A model generated the notes under the pieces. It was not told the origin of the DNA, searched no databases, and saw only the letters and a list, made by a program, of their open reading frames with translations. 64,000 bases of DNA from positions 2,728,001 to 2,792,000 of the forward strand of contig CP081102.1 in assembly GCA_025141835.1 (NCBI GenBank). Reading direction: 5' to 3'. Each line of letters starts with the position of its first letter. Positions within the stretch are counted from its first letter, which is position 1. The stretch is from Rhodobacteraceae bacterium M385 (GTDB lineage Bacteria; Pseudomonadota; Alphaproteobacteria; Rhodobacterales; Rhodobacteraceae). The translations under genes were made by a program, and so were the position numbers. Positions 42,542-50,462 of the stretch are shown piece by piece.

Positions 42542-43115
42542 ATCCCAAGGCCTCCTTCTTACCTTCCAGCGCCACCTTCAGCGCCCTTTTCCCGCGTGCT
42601 GTCAGGCTTTCGACAGCCTCCACGCCAATCTCTAGAACCGCCGCGATCTCGGGGTTCGACAACCCCTCAATGTGGCGCAAAACCACTGCCTGCCGCTGCC
42701 GTTCCGGCAATTCAGACAGGGCGGCATCCAAGGCCGCCATGCGGCGTTGGTCTTGCAGGCGCGCATCCGCACTGGGGCTGTCGTCTGCAAAATCATCGTC
42801 ACCCAATTCAACCGAGCGCCCGGATCGGCGCAGCCGATCCACACAAAGATTGGCCACGACCTTATGCAACCAAGTCGAGGGCTTGGCCGTCCCGTCCGTG
42901 CGCCAGTCCGCCGCCGCGCGCCACAGGCGCAACATGGCTTCTTGCGCCACATCTTCGGCATCTGACGCATTGCCCAAGACCCGCACCGCATGGCGGTAGG
43001 CACGCGGCAGCAGACGCTCGCTCAATAGCCGCGCGGCCTGTGGGTCGCCATTGGCGAACAGGACCATCAAAGCCCCATCATCCAACGCGCCAAGCTGTGT
43101 GTCGGCCGTGGTCAT
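42531..43115 (-). CDS. ECF RNA polymerase sigma factor
   Basis: 194 residues with sigma region 2 (GNASDAEDVAQEAMLRLWRAA, first 20 residues typical of the -10-binding helix) and region 4 (LPERQRQAVVLRHIEGLSNP-type HTH, near residue 140). The linker is acidic (DDDFADD). It heads an operon with a membrane anti-sigma-like protein and a periplasmic metal-sensor-like protein, a layout seen in envelope or metal stress responses. The EF-hand gene upstream may belong to the regulon. Confidence 0.9.
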   Translation of the reverse strand: MTTADTQLGALDDGALMVLFANGDPQAARLLSERLLPRAYRHAVRVLGNASDAEDVAQEAMLRLWRAAADWRTDGTAKPSTWLHKVVANLCVDRLRRSGRSVELGDDDFADDSPSADARLQDQRRMAALDAALSELPERQRQAVVLRHIEGLSNPEIAAVLEIGVEAVESLTARGKRALKVALEGKKEALGYDG

Positions 43116-43193
43116 TCTGCCTGTCTATCCTGCTGCTCGTCTTCAGGAAATGGGCCATCGTTATTTGAACAATGCGGCCCCTGCCCGATGAAG

Positions 43194-43217
43194 GGGGCCC
43201 GCCAATCGGCAGGCCCC
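43194..43217 (-). terminator. Hairpin downstream of EF-hand gene
   Basis: GGGGCC-C-GCC, loop AATC, GGC-A-GGCCCC: 9 pairs with one C-A mismatch, 8 bases past the stop of the minus-strand EF-hand gene. Only a short CTT follows on the transcript side, so termination may be partial. Confidence 0.5.
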
Positions 43218-43225
43218 ACCCCGCT

Positions 43226-43747
43226 TTAGTTACCACGGCCACCGTGGCGACGGCCCATCCGCTCCAGCATCTGAGCGACGGCTTCGTCGAATTCGGCCTG
43301 TGTCACGGACCCGTCGCTATCGGCGTCCATACGCTCGAACATCTGCTCCGGGTTCGGGCCACCGCGACCGCCACGGCGGCCATGGCCCCGGCCTCGGCCC
43401 CGACCTTCTTCGCGGGCCTCTTCCATCTCGGCCACTGTCAGTTCGCCGTTGCCATCGGCATCAGCGCGTTCCAACAGACGGTCCACACGGGATTCTGCCC
43501 GGTCTTGGGCCTGTGCCAGAAGCTCGTCCCGCGACAAGGCGCCGTTGCCGTCGGCATCTGCTGCCTCGAAACGGTTAGAGCCTGCGGCCTGAAGCTCTTC
43601 CAAGGTCAGGGCACCGTTACCATCGGCATCCATTTCTGAGAAGATCATCCGCGGCCCGCCTTGACGGTCTGCTTCTTGGGCCGAAACCGGCGCGCTCAGC
43701 GCGAGAGGGATCATAAGGGCCAATGTGCCTGCTTTCAGGAAAGTCAT
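43226..43747 (-). CDS. Secreted EF-hand protein
   Basis: 173 residues with a cleavable signal peptide (MTFLKAGTLALMIPLALS, likely cleavage after SAQ) and four EF-hand loops: DADGNGALTLEE, DADGNGALSRDE, DADGNGELTVAE and DADSDGSVTQAE, arranged as two plus two around a Gly/Arg-rich linker (GRGRGHGRRGGRGG). Calcium binding in the periplasm is likely. GGAG lies 8 bases before the ATG. Located upstream of the ECF operon on the same strand; possible membership in an envelope or metal regulon is inferred from position. Confidence 0.87.
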   Translation of the reverse strand: MTFLKAGTLALMIPLALSAPVSAQEADRQGGPRMIFSEMDADGNGALTLEELQAAGSNRFEAADADGNGALSRDELLAQAQDRAESRVDRLLERADADGNGELTVAEMEEAREEGRGRGRGHGRRGGRGGPNPEQMFERMDADSDGSVTQAEFDEAVAQMLERMGRRHGGRGN

Positions 43748-43901
43748 ACGAGTGTCTCCTTTGTTTTGCTCGTCTGCTTAGTCTCACGGGGGGCGGGCGC
43801 ACTTCCGTCGGAAAAAGTTTTGGGTGCTGCGATGGGGACGTGCTTTCAAGTCGCACGGGCCTCCCCTTTACCTATTTCAGCGGAAGGGCCATTTTGCGCC
43901 T

Positions 43902-44309
43902 ATGACACAACACACACAGACAGCGCCTGCGGTTCACGCCGTGTTGGACGCAGATGCGGAGCGGCCCGTCTGGCCTGCGATCCGCAAAGGCATGAAGCAT
44001 CGTTGCCCCAACTGCGGCGAGGGCGCGCTGTATGAAAAGTACCTCAAGTTGAACAAGACCTGTTCGGAATGCGGCGAGGACCTGAGCCGCGCCCGCGCCG
44101 ATGACGGCCCGGCCTATATGTCGATCCTTGTGACGGCCCATGTGATGGGATCTTTACAGTTGTTGGTTTACGAGCTGTTCCAACCCTCGGCCTGGGTCAT
44201 GGCGGTGACGTTCAGCATCGGTGTGGTGGTGATGGCGCTCGCCTTGCTACCTCGGTTCAAGGGGCTGATCGTGGGCGTGCAATGGGCCAAGCGGATGCAC
44301 GGGTTTTGA
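43902..44309 (+). CDS. DUF983 membrane protein with zinc-ribbon motif
   Basis: 135 residues: N-terminal half with HRCPNCGEGALYEKYL and CSECGEDLSRARADDGPAY (two CxxC pairs, zinc-ribbon-like), followed by two membrane segments (about 73-93 and 98-118). This is the DUF983 family, common next to cox or Nudix genes in alphaproteobacteria, function unknown. ATG 43902 is preferred; the frame is open further upstream but without family sequence. It overlaps the Nudix gene start. Confidence 0.8.
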   Translation: MTQHTQTAPAVHAVLDADAERPVWPAIRKGMKHRCPNCGEGALYEKYLKLNKTCSECGEDLSRARADDGPAYMSILVTAHVMGSLQLLVYELFQPSAWVMAVTFSIGVVVMALALLPRFKGLIVGVQWAKRMHGF

Positions 44310-44974
44310 TCGACAAGACAGCCATTCGGGACGCGGCCACGGGGATCGTGCTGCGGGATGCTGCGACGCGCCCCCGGGTTCTTATGGGTCAGCGCGGCAA
44401 GGATGCCGCGTTCATGCCGTCGAAATTCGTCTTCCCCGGCGGGGCTGTGGATGCCGTGGACGCGCAGATCCCTTTCGCCCGTCCCCCTGCCCCCGATTGC
44501 GCCACACGGCTTGCCCACGATGGAGGCAATGGCACTGCCCTGATGGCCGCCGCCGTGCGCGAAATCTGGGAAGAGACCGGTCTGTTACTGGGTGCCAAAG
44601 ACGCGCGGGCCGAAGCGATAGACGCCCCCAAGGGATGGCGCGGCTATCTGGCGACGGGTCATCTGCCGGATGGCGCCGCGATGGAATATGTGTTCCGCGC
44701 CATTACGCCACCGGGCCGAAGCCGGCGGTTCGATGCACGGTTCTTTCTGGTAAATGCTGATGGTTTGGCCTCTGATCCCGATGATTTTTCGGGGGCGGAG
44801 GACGAGTTGAGCCATCTGCAATGGATTCCTCTGGATGAAGTGCGCAGTTTCGATATGCCGTTCATCACTGAAGTTGTCCTTGCGGAACTGGCCGCGAAGG
44901 TAGAGGGCCGCGCCGCGCCCGGCGTGCCATTCTTTGATAACGGCACGGAAGAAAGCCGGTTTTACAGGCTGTAG
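44282..44974 (+). CDS. Nudix hydrolase with split Nudix box
   Basis: 230 residues. The Nudix signature is divided: FPGGAVDAVD precedes an insertion of about 30 residues (RPPAPDCATRLAHDGG), then AAVREIWEETGLLLG completes the catalytic REx2EE core. This layout is known for NUDT19-like CoA or ADP-sugar pyrophosphatases; the exact substrate is open. The ATG at 44282 overlaps DUF983 by 28 bases; a TTG at 44306 is the alternative start. Probably cotranscribed with DUF983. Confidence 0.82.
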   Translation: MGQADARVLIDKTAIRDAATGIVLRDAATRPRVLMGQRGKDAAFMPSKFVFPGGAVDAVDAQIPFARPPAPDCATRLAHDGGNGTALMAAAVREIWEETGLLLGAKDARAEAIDAPKGWRGYLATGHLPDGAAMEYVFRAITPPGRSRRFDARFFLVNADGLASDPDDFSGAEDELSHLQWIPLDEVRSFDMPFITEVVLAELAAKVEGRAAPGVPFFDNGTEESRFYRL

Positions 44975-45010
44975 ATTGGTAGCGGCCATGGACGCATCTG
45001 GGGAGCGTTC

Positions 45011-45030
45011 AAGGGGGGCCAGCCCCCCTT
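45011..45030. terminator. G/C-rich hairpin between converging Nudix and transporter genes
   Basis: AAGGGGGG-CCAG-CCCCCCTT, 8-bp perfect stem with 4-base loop, then CCCCCCGCGATATTTTTG. It serves the converging genes 44282 and 45069. Similar G-run hairpins followed by a GATATTTTTG-like tail recur between roseobacter genes as I recall; I could not check copies beyond this window. Confidence 0.6.
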
Positions 45031-45068
45031 ACCCCCCGCGATATTTTTGAAAAGATGAAGGGGGCCGC

Positions 45069-45983
45069 CTAGCCTTGGAAGCCTGCCCACAGGATGAGGG
45101 CGAGGGACGCGATAATAAGGGCGATGCCGATGATTTCGTTGCGGCTGGTTTTTTCACGCAGCCAGAAGGCGGAGAAGAGGAAGGTGAACAGCAGCTCAAC
45201 CTGCCCCAGCGCTTTGACATAGGCCGCCGTTTGCAGGGCGAAGGCGATAAACCACCCCATGGAGCCAAGCATTGAGGTGAGCCCGGTAAGCGAAGAGATA
45301 CGCCATGACGCGAAGACGGCGCCGATTTGCCCCCGCTCGCGCAGGGCAAGCCAGAAGCCGAGGGTGGCGGTTTGCACGATTGTCGCTGTGAGTAGCGCCA
45401 TGGCGGCGCGAAGCGGCGCATCGCCGCCATCCAGAGACAAGATCGCGCCCCGGTAGCACACGGCGGATATCCCAAAGAGAAGCCCCGAAGCAAGGCCGAA
45501 GCCGGAGGCCGTGTTAAAGATTCGCGCGCGCCAAGGAAGGCCGTCTTCCTGGGGCGGATCGGAGAGGACGAGCACCCCCACAAACCCCACGCCGATGGCG
45601 ACAAGGACCGAGCCGCTGACGGCCTCGCCCAATACCAAAAGGCCGATGAGGGCGGTCAGGATGACCTCGGATTTCTTCAAGGTGATGCCGACATAGAAGT
45701 TGCGGCGCGAAAACAATGCGACGACACAGGCTGTTGCCGTCATTTGCGCGAGCGCTCCGGTGGTCACATAGCTCCAGTAGCCGGGGCCGATCAGGGGCCA
45801 AGCCTGTCCGCTGGCGGATTTGTAAATCAGCAGGGCCAGCGCGACAAAGGGAGCGGCAAAGGCGAAACGGGCCCAGGTGGCCCCCCCCGTGGAAAGGGTC
45901 GTGACCTTGAGGTGGCGTTGCAGCACGAACCGGAGGTTTTGCATGAACGCGGCGAAGATTGTGGCGATGATCCAAAGAGGCAT
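45069..45983 (-). CDS. EamA/DMT-family transporter
   Basis: 304 residues with ten predicted membrane helices in two five-helix halves, the drug/metabolite transporter layout. The loop LKKSEVILTALIGLLVLGEA after helix 4 and GQVELLFTFLFSAFWLREK in the second half are typical EamA repeats. Substrate cannot be deduced: amino acids, nucleosides or small metabolites are all possible. It follows the desaturase gene by 36 bases on the same strand, so cotranscription is likely. Confidence 0.82.
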   Translation of the reverse strand: MPLWIIATIFAAFMQNLRFVLQRHLKVTTLSTGGATWARFAFAAPFVALALLIYKSASGQAWPLIGPGYWSYVTTGALAQMTATACVVALFSRRNFYVGITLKKSEVILTALIGLLVLGEAVSGSVLVAIGVGFVGVLVLSDPPQEDGLPWRARIFNTASGFGLASGLLFGISAVCYRGAILSLDGGDAPLRAAMALLTATIVQTATLGFWLALRERGQIGAVFASWRISSLTGLTSMLGSMGWFIAFALQTAAYVKALGQVELLFTFLFSAFWLREKTSRNEIIGIALIIASLALILWAGFQG

Positions 45984-46019
45984 GGGTGATCCATGCGCCC
46001 CAAGTAAGGGGATGCCAAG

Positions 46020-46916
46020 CTATTTTTGCGGGTAGAGCGGATGAGCCACGGGATCTTTCGCGCGCAAAAGGTAGTCTCGGAAGATCTGGCGATAGTTGGC
46101 GTAGTGATAGCCGTCGTTGCTGCTGAGATATGCCCCTCGATTGGCCGCATATAGCCCTGGCAGGCGATACCAAGGCACGCCGGGGTGCATGTGATGGACG
46201 ACGTGGAAGTTGTTGTTGAGAAAGAGAAACGCCAAGAACCCGCGATCTTCTACCACAACGGTACGCCCAGAAGCAGAGATATGGGCCTGATGCTCTAGGA
46301 AGGTGCGGATTTTCAGGACCGAAAGGGCACCGTAGCTGGCGACAAGGTAGTGTCCGAGTGATGTGGAAGAGGCGATGATAAGCGCCACAACGGGCACCGA
46401 GGTCACGATATGCCAGCCCCAAGCGCGTAGGACGACACGGTTTCCGGCACGGATCAGGCGGGCTTCGGACACCATGAAACTTGCTTGTCCTAAGAGTGGC
46501 CCGATTAGAATGCGGCCAAGGAGCGTGTTGTTTGCCTGCAAGACGGCGCGGCACACAGGCGGAAGATCTCCCCACCGCACTGGATCCAGATAGTTGGTTT
46601 CGGGGTCGTCATAGGGATCGGTCAGCGTGTCGTCGGTGTGATGGGCCAAATGGGTGTCACGAAAGCGCTGAAACGGCACGGCAAGGTTGAGGGATGCCAT
46701 GACCAAGGCTTCGGACAAAGGGCGATTGGCAAAGGGATGGCCGTGGATAACCTCGTGCTGGAGAGAGGCTTGCAGAGCGATCACCGGAATCAGGATTGTC
46801 ACCGACACGACGCTCCACGGGACCCAGAACAAGGTGGCGGCCCAAGCGCCGTAACACGCGAATATTAAGGCCAGCGTCGGCCATTCCGGGGGGAAGTTGG
46901 TGGGACGCGTCATCAT
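46020..46916 (-). CDS. Membrane fatty-acid desaturase/hydroxylase family protein
   Basis: 298 residues with three histidine boxes: HEVIHGHP (about 55), HLAHH (about 90) and HVVHHMHPGVPWYRLP (about 235), separated by hydrophobic segments. The first box with H-x3-H-x-H spacing resembles carotenoid hydroxylase/ketolase-like and short fatty-acid desaturases. No second cytochrome domain. ATG 46916 is chosen; GTG 46934 is possible, and neither has a strong Shine-Dalgarno. Divergent from an XRE regulator; distinct from the DesA-like protein at 13026. Confidence 0.76.
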   Translation of the reverse strand: MMTRPTNFPPEWPTLALIFACYGAWAATLFWVPWSVVSVTILIPVIALQASLQHEVIHGHPFANRPLSEALVMASLNLAVPFQRFRDTHLAHHTDDTLTDPYDDPETNYLDPVRWGDLPPVCRAVLQANNTLLGRILIGPLLGQASFMVSEARLIRAGNRVVLRAWGWHIVTSVPVVALIIASSTSLGHYLVASYGALSVLKIRTFLEHQAHISASGRTVVVEDRGFLAFLFLNNNFHVVHHMHPGVPWYRLPGLYAANRGAYLSSNDGYHYANYRQIFRDYLLRAKDPVAHPLYPQK

Positions 46917-46999
46917 GTTTTGGTGATAGGGCACCTTGATTGTCAGGAGCAGTCAGGGTCTTCTCTACACAAATCAAACTATGCTGGATAAAATCAACA

Positions 47000-47863
47000 A
47001 TGCTGAGTTCTCAGGGCAGATCTACGCGGGCGCAGGTGTTTCGAGAGCGTTTGATCGCCGCGTTGACCACGTCCGGGATGAGCCGGGCTGCCTTGGCACG
47101 GGCGGTGAACATTGACCGCTCCACCGTGACGCAGATGCTGGCCTTGGACGATGCGCGGGTGCCCGGAGGGCATGTGGTTGCGGCCTGTGCCCAAACGCTC
47201 GACGTGTCGGCGGATTGGTTGCTTGGCCTGTCGGACAGGCCGGAACAGGCGGGGAAGCTACTGGCGACCAGCCTGTCGATCTCGGAAACCGGGCGAGCAA
47301 CGACGCTGGACGACCAGATTTTTGAATGGCAGCGAGAGGCCGAAGGCTACAAAATCCGCCACGTCCCCGCGACCCTGCCCGACATCTTGAAAACCGATGC
47401 CGTGTTGCGGTGGGAATATGCGCCGCTGACCCACCGCAGGCCCGATCAGGCGATTGATGCCGCCGCCCAACGCCTTGATTGGTTGGCCTTGACCCTTAGC
47501 GATTATGAGATGGCAATGCCGATCCACGAGTTGGAAAGTTTTGCCCGCGCCGAAGGGTATTACACCGGGCTGAGCGCGGATGTGCGCGCCGAGCAACTGG
47601 ACTGGATGGCCGATATCTACAACCGCCTGTATCCGGCGCTGCGGATCGTTCTGTTCGACGCGCGCACTACCTATTCGGCCCCGGTCACTGTATTTGGGCC
47701 GAAGATGGCGGTGCTGTATATAGGCCGTCACTACCTCGCGTTTCGCGACAAGGATCGCGTGCGTACGATGACGCAGCATTTTGATGGTTTGGTTCGAGAC
47801 GCCTCGGTGGCGTCCCATGACGTGCTAGGTGTGCTCAAGCGCCTGCGGGCCGAGATCCGTTAA
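47000..47863 (+). CDS. XRE-family regulator with large C-terminal domain
   Basis: 287 residues. HTH (about 12-65) with LARAVNIDRSTVTQML and SADWLLGLSDRPEQ, the usual end of XRE domains. The remaining 210 residues (from about 90) are a mixed alpha/beta domain with YKIRHVPATLPDILKTDAVL, resembling sensory tails seen on some XRE proteins; no motif gives a ligand. ATG 47000 is in frame; an ATG at 46981 is out of frame. Divergent from the desaturase with an 83-base gap, so it may control that gene. Confidence 0.74.
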   Translation: MLSSQGRSTRAQVFRERLIAALTTSGMSRAALARAVNIDRSTVTQMLALDDARVPGGHVVAACAQTLDVSADWLLGLSDRPEQAGKLLATSLSISETGRATTLDDQIFEWQREAEGYKIRHVPATLPDILKTDAVLRWEYAPLTHRRPDQAIDAAAQRLDWLALTLSDYEMAMPIHELESFARAEGYYTGLSADVRAEQLDWMADIYNRLYPALRIVLFDARTTYSAPVTVFGPKMAVLYIGRHYLAFRDKDRVRTMTQHFDGLVRDASVASHDVLGVLKRLRAEIR

Positions 47864-47915
47864 CCTTATCTCGGCAAGGCGGGCCCGGTCCTATCGGTCT
47901 GTTGCCGGGTCGCGT

Positions 47916-48545
47916 TCAGCCCCGCCCGTCAAGCAGCGCGGCCACAAGCGGCGCCAAACCTTGGGCCAAGGCGCTGTGGCCAGCCTCGTCCAAGTGAACG
48001 CCATCTACGGGCGACACGGCGGCGTAATCTTTGGCAGCGGCAAACTCCACGCCCGCGCGGGCGGCGGCCTCGGCCAGATGCCGGTCCAAGCCCCGTTGTC
48101 GCGCCTCGGCTTCAGCAAAGGCATCGCGCAGAACGCCGGTTTCCGTGACCGGAGCGGGGGCAACCACGAGGATGCGGGCCGCCGGCACGAGGGACCGCGT
48201 GATGCCGATCAAACGCTCCACCGATTTTGCGATATCGAAGGCGGATGTGGCGAAGCGTGGCTTCAGGTCATTGGTGCCCAACATGATGATAACCGCGTCC
48301 AGCGGTGCGTGGCTCAAAAGCACAGCGGGTAGTACCGCAGCGCCGTTGCGAGCGCCGCCATCAATCAGGTCGTCGTGGACAGTGGTGCGCCCCGGCAGAC
48401 CTTCGGTGAAGATCGTGTGGCCTGTCAGGTCGGCCAATACATCAGGCCATGGCACGCCCGGTTTGAAACGGTCGGATTGGCCCAAAACCTGCAAGGGCAC
48501 GGTGCCGTGGGTGTTGCTATCACCAAAGATCAGGATACGGGACAT
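47916..48545 (-). CDS. SGNH/GDSL-family hydrolase
   Basis: 209 residues with the block I motif IFGDSNT (Ser nucleophile), GTNDLK (oxyanion Asn) and DGVHLDEAGH (Asp-x-x-His), all four SGNH blocks present. No signal peptide, so it is cytoplasmic, probably an arylesterase or acetylesterase. It lies 6 bases downstream of the aldo/keto reductase gene, suggesting cotranscription. Substrate unknown. Confidence 0.87.
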   Translation of the reverse strand: MSRILIFGDSNTHGTVPLQVLGQSDRFKPGVPWPDVLADLTGHTIFTEGLPGRTTVHDDLIDGGARNGAAVLPAVLLSHAPLDAVIIMLGTNDLKPRFATSAFDIAKSVERLIGITRSLVPAARILVVAPAPVTETGVLRDAFAEAEARQRGLDRHLAEAAARAGVEFAAAKDYAAVSPVDGVHLDEAGHSALAQGLAPLVAALLDGRG

Positions 48546-48551
48546 GGGCGA

Positions 48552-49595
48552 TTAATACGGCATTGGGTGTTGGCGATGGGTCTCGGTCAGATCATCCATG
48601 ACCTCATCGGACAGCACAATGTCTTTGCCCTCAATAATGTGGGCCAATTGCTCGGACGTGGTGGCGCCGAAGATCGTGGAAACCGCAAAGGGCCGTTGCA
48701 CGGTGAAGGCCAGTGCCATGTGGACCGGGTCCAGCCCGTGTTTGCGCGCAACGGCAACATAGGCATCGGCGGCGGCCAAGGCACGTGGTGTCATGCGCCC
48801 GCCAAGGCCCGGGGAAAGGGTCTGACGAGAGCCCGCAGGCTCTGCCCCGCCGCTGTATTTCCCGGTTAACATGCCTGTCGCCAACGGCGAGAAGGCCAGA
48901 AGCGTCACTTTCTCATGGTACGACAGTTCGGCCATGTCGGTGTCGAAAGCGCGGCACATCAAAGAGTATTCGTTCTGCACCGTTTGCACCCTTGGCAGGC
49001 CGTGTTCTTCGGCCAGTCGCAGCCATTGCGCAGTGCCCCATGCGCTTTCGTTGGACAGGGCGAAATGCTTGATCTTGCCGGCCTTCTGCGCGGCAGCGGC
49101 GGCTTCCAGCACGTCGCGCATATCATCAAGGATCTCGGCCCGGTCGCCTTTGGGCACGTAGGTCCAATTCTGGCGGAACATGTAGCTGCCGCGGTTGGGC
49201 CAGTGCAGCTGGTAGATATCCACGTAGTCTGTTTTCAACCGCTTGAGCGAGGCATCGAGCGTGTCGGCAAAGGTGGCCGAGGTGATCGGCTGACCGGGGC
49301 GCACGAAGCCTTCGTTCAGGCCCGAGTGCTTCGTTGCCAGTTTATATTCCCCGCGTCGCGACGGATTGGCGGCGTTCCAGTTGCCGATGGTCTTTTCCGT
49401 GTTCCCGATCGTGTCGGCGCTGACGGGATTGACCGGATACATCTCGGCGGTATCGACCACATCAATTCCGGCCTCAAGCGCCATATCCATCTGGCGATGG
49501 GCATCCGCTTCGGGGGTCTGAGTGCTCCACGTCATGGTGCCGAGGCAGAAGTCGGTAATCGTCTCGTCGGTCGAGCCTAAGGGGATCGCGCGCAT
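48552..49595 (-). CDS. Aldo/keto reductase, Tas-like
   Basis: 347 residues; (beta/alpha)8 aldo/keto reductase with the catalytic Asp-Tyr region VVDTAEMYPVNP, catalytic lysine in LATKHSGL and HWPNRGSYMF. The length and the TAEMYPVN motif fit the Tas/NADP-dependent subgroup (E. coli Tas). Physiological substrate unknown. Divergent from the SOS-controlled ImuA-like gene with a 126-base gap. Confidence 0.87.
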   Translation of the reverse strand: MRAIPLGSTDETITDFCLGTMTWSTQTPEADAHRQMDMALEAGIDVVDTAEMYPVNPVSADTIGNTEKTIGNWNAANPSRRGEYKLATKHSGLNEGFVRPGQPITSATFADTLDASLKRLKTDYVDIYQLHWPNRGSYMFRQNWTYVPKGDRAEILDDMRDVLEAAAAAQKAGKIKHFALSNESAWGTAQWLRLAEEHGLPRVQTVQNEYSLMCRAFDTDMAELSYHEKVTLLAFSPLATGMLTGKYSGGAEPAGSRQTLSPGLGGRMTPRALAAADAYVAVARKHGLDPVHMALAFTVQRPFAVSTIFGATTSEQLAHIIEGKDIVLSDEVMDDLTETHRQHPMPY

Positions 49596-49686
49596 AGGGG
49601 GAGGCCTTTCGTGAAGCGGTGTTCGGGCAGCGCTGGGGTGGGCTGCGTCGCGGCCAACCTAGTCAGCTTTCCGGCAGGTGCAAGGG

Positions 49687-49714
49687 TTGAGAACATATCG
49701 GGAACATCTATACT
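49687..49714 (+). promoter_or_regulatory. SOS-type promoter of the ImuA-like gene
   Basis: -35 TTGAGA (49687-49692), 16-base spacer, -10 TATACT (49709-49714). The alphaproteobacterial LexA box GAAC-N7-GAAC (49691-49705) fills the spacer. The predicted transcription start falls at about 49721, one base before the ATG at 49722, and no ribosome binding site is visible, so the mRNA may be leaderless. Confidence 0.78.
49691..49705. promoter_or_regulatory. LexA/SOS box (GAAC-N7-GAAC)
   Basis: GAAC ATATCGG GAAC; the reverse complement reads GTTC-N7-GTTC, the direct-repeat LexA site known in alphaproteobacteria. It is embedded between the -35 and -10 elements of the ImuA-like gene. Confidence 0.85.
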
Positions 49715-49721
49715 ACCCTCC

Positions 49722-50357
49722 ATGGACATCACCAAGCTTACCCGTCAATCCCACCACAAAACCCGGCCCGGCCTGCGGCTTCTGGATCAATTTGATCTGG
49801 CAGGCGCGCGCGCCCATGAGTTCTGCGGTCACGGGCGGCGGCGCTTGGCCCTTTGGTTGGCAGCGTCCGACAAGCAGACCGATATAGCCAGTCAAATCCT
49901 GTGGATCAGGCCCGATTGGCACCCCGATCGCCTGCATCTGGCAGGCGTCCGGCAAGAGATTGACCCGGGCCGCCTGATCTTTGTGGAATGTTGCCGCCCC
50001 GGTGATCTTTTGTGGTGCATGGAAGAGGCTCTGCGCGGCGGGTTGAACCGCTTGGTGGTGTTGGACCTGCCAGAACCGCCGGGCCTGACGCCCGTGCGCC
50101 GCCTGCATTTGGCGGCCGAGGCAGGACGAGAGAAGACGGGCCGCGCCCCTGTGGGCGTGATCCTGACCCCCGGCAATGGTGGAGCCGCCGGGGTTGAGAG
50201 CCGATGGCAGTTGATGCCGGATCACACCTCCGACGCGGATCGCTGGCGGCTATCGCGGCTGCGTGCGCGGACCGCGCCGGTGGCCGATTGGGCCGTGACC
50301 CGAAGCGCTCGTGGTGCGGTCCATGTGGTGCGCCCCACGGCGTTGGAGCCTGCCTAA
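49722..50357 (+). CDS. Orphan ImuA/SulA-like SOS protein
   Basis: 211 residues of the RecA-superfamily-like ImuA type: HEFCGHGRRRLALWLAAS, QILWIRPDWHPDRLHLAGV, the segment CMEEALRGGLNRLVVLDL and RRLHLAAEAGREKTGRAP. A canonical Walker A is not obvious. In many bacteria ImuA works with ImuB and DnaE2 in mutagenic translesion synthesis; neither is adjacent here, where the next gene is an MFS transporter. ATG 49722 follows a LexA-box promoter, supporting the assignment. The frame open from 49611 runs through the promoter and is rejected. Confidence 0.72.
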   Translation: MDITKLTRQSHHKTRPGLRLLDQFDLAGARAHEFCGHGRRRLALWLAASDKQTDIASQILWIRPDWHPDRLHLAGVRQEIDPGRLIFVECCRPGDLLWCMEEALRGGLNRLVVLDLPEPPGLTPVRRLHLAAEAGREKTGRAPVGVILTPGNGGAAGVESRWQLMPDHTSDADRWRLSRLRARTAPVADWAVTRSARGAVHVVRPTALEPA

Positions 50358-50462
50358 AGCGCGGCATTGTTGCCCCAAAACACCCCTGGGGTGACGCAAA
50401 CAGGCTTGCGCCCCTGCCCCCACAAGCGCACAAAAACCGGACCCTAGCCAACAAGGCTGCCC

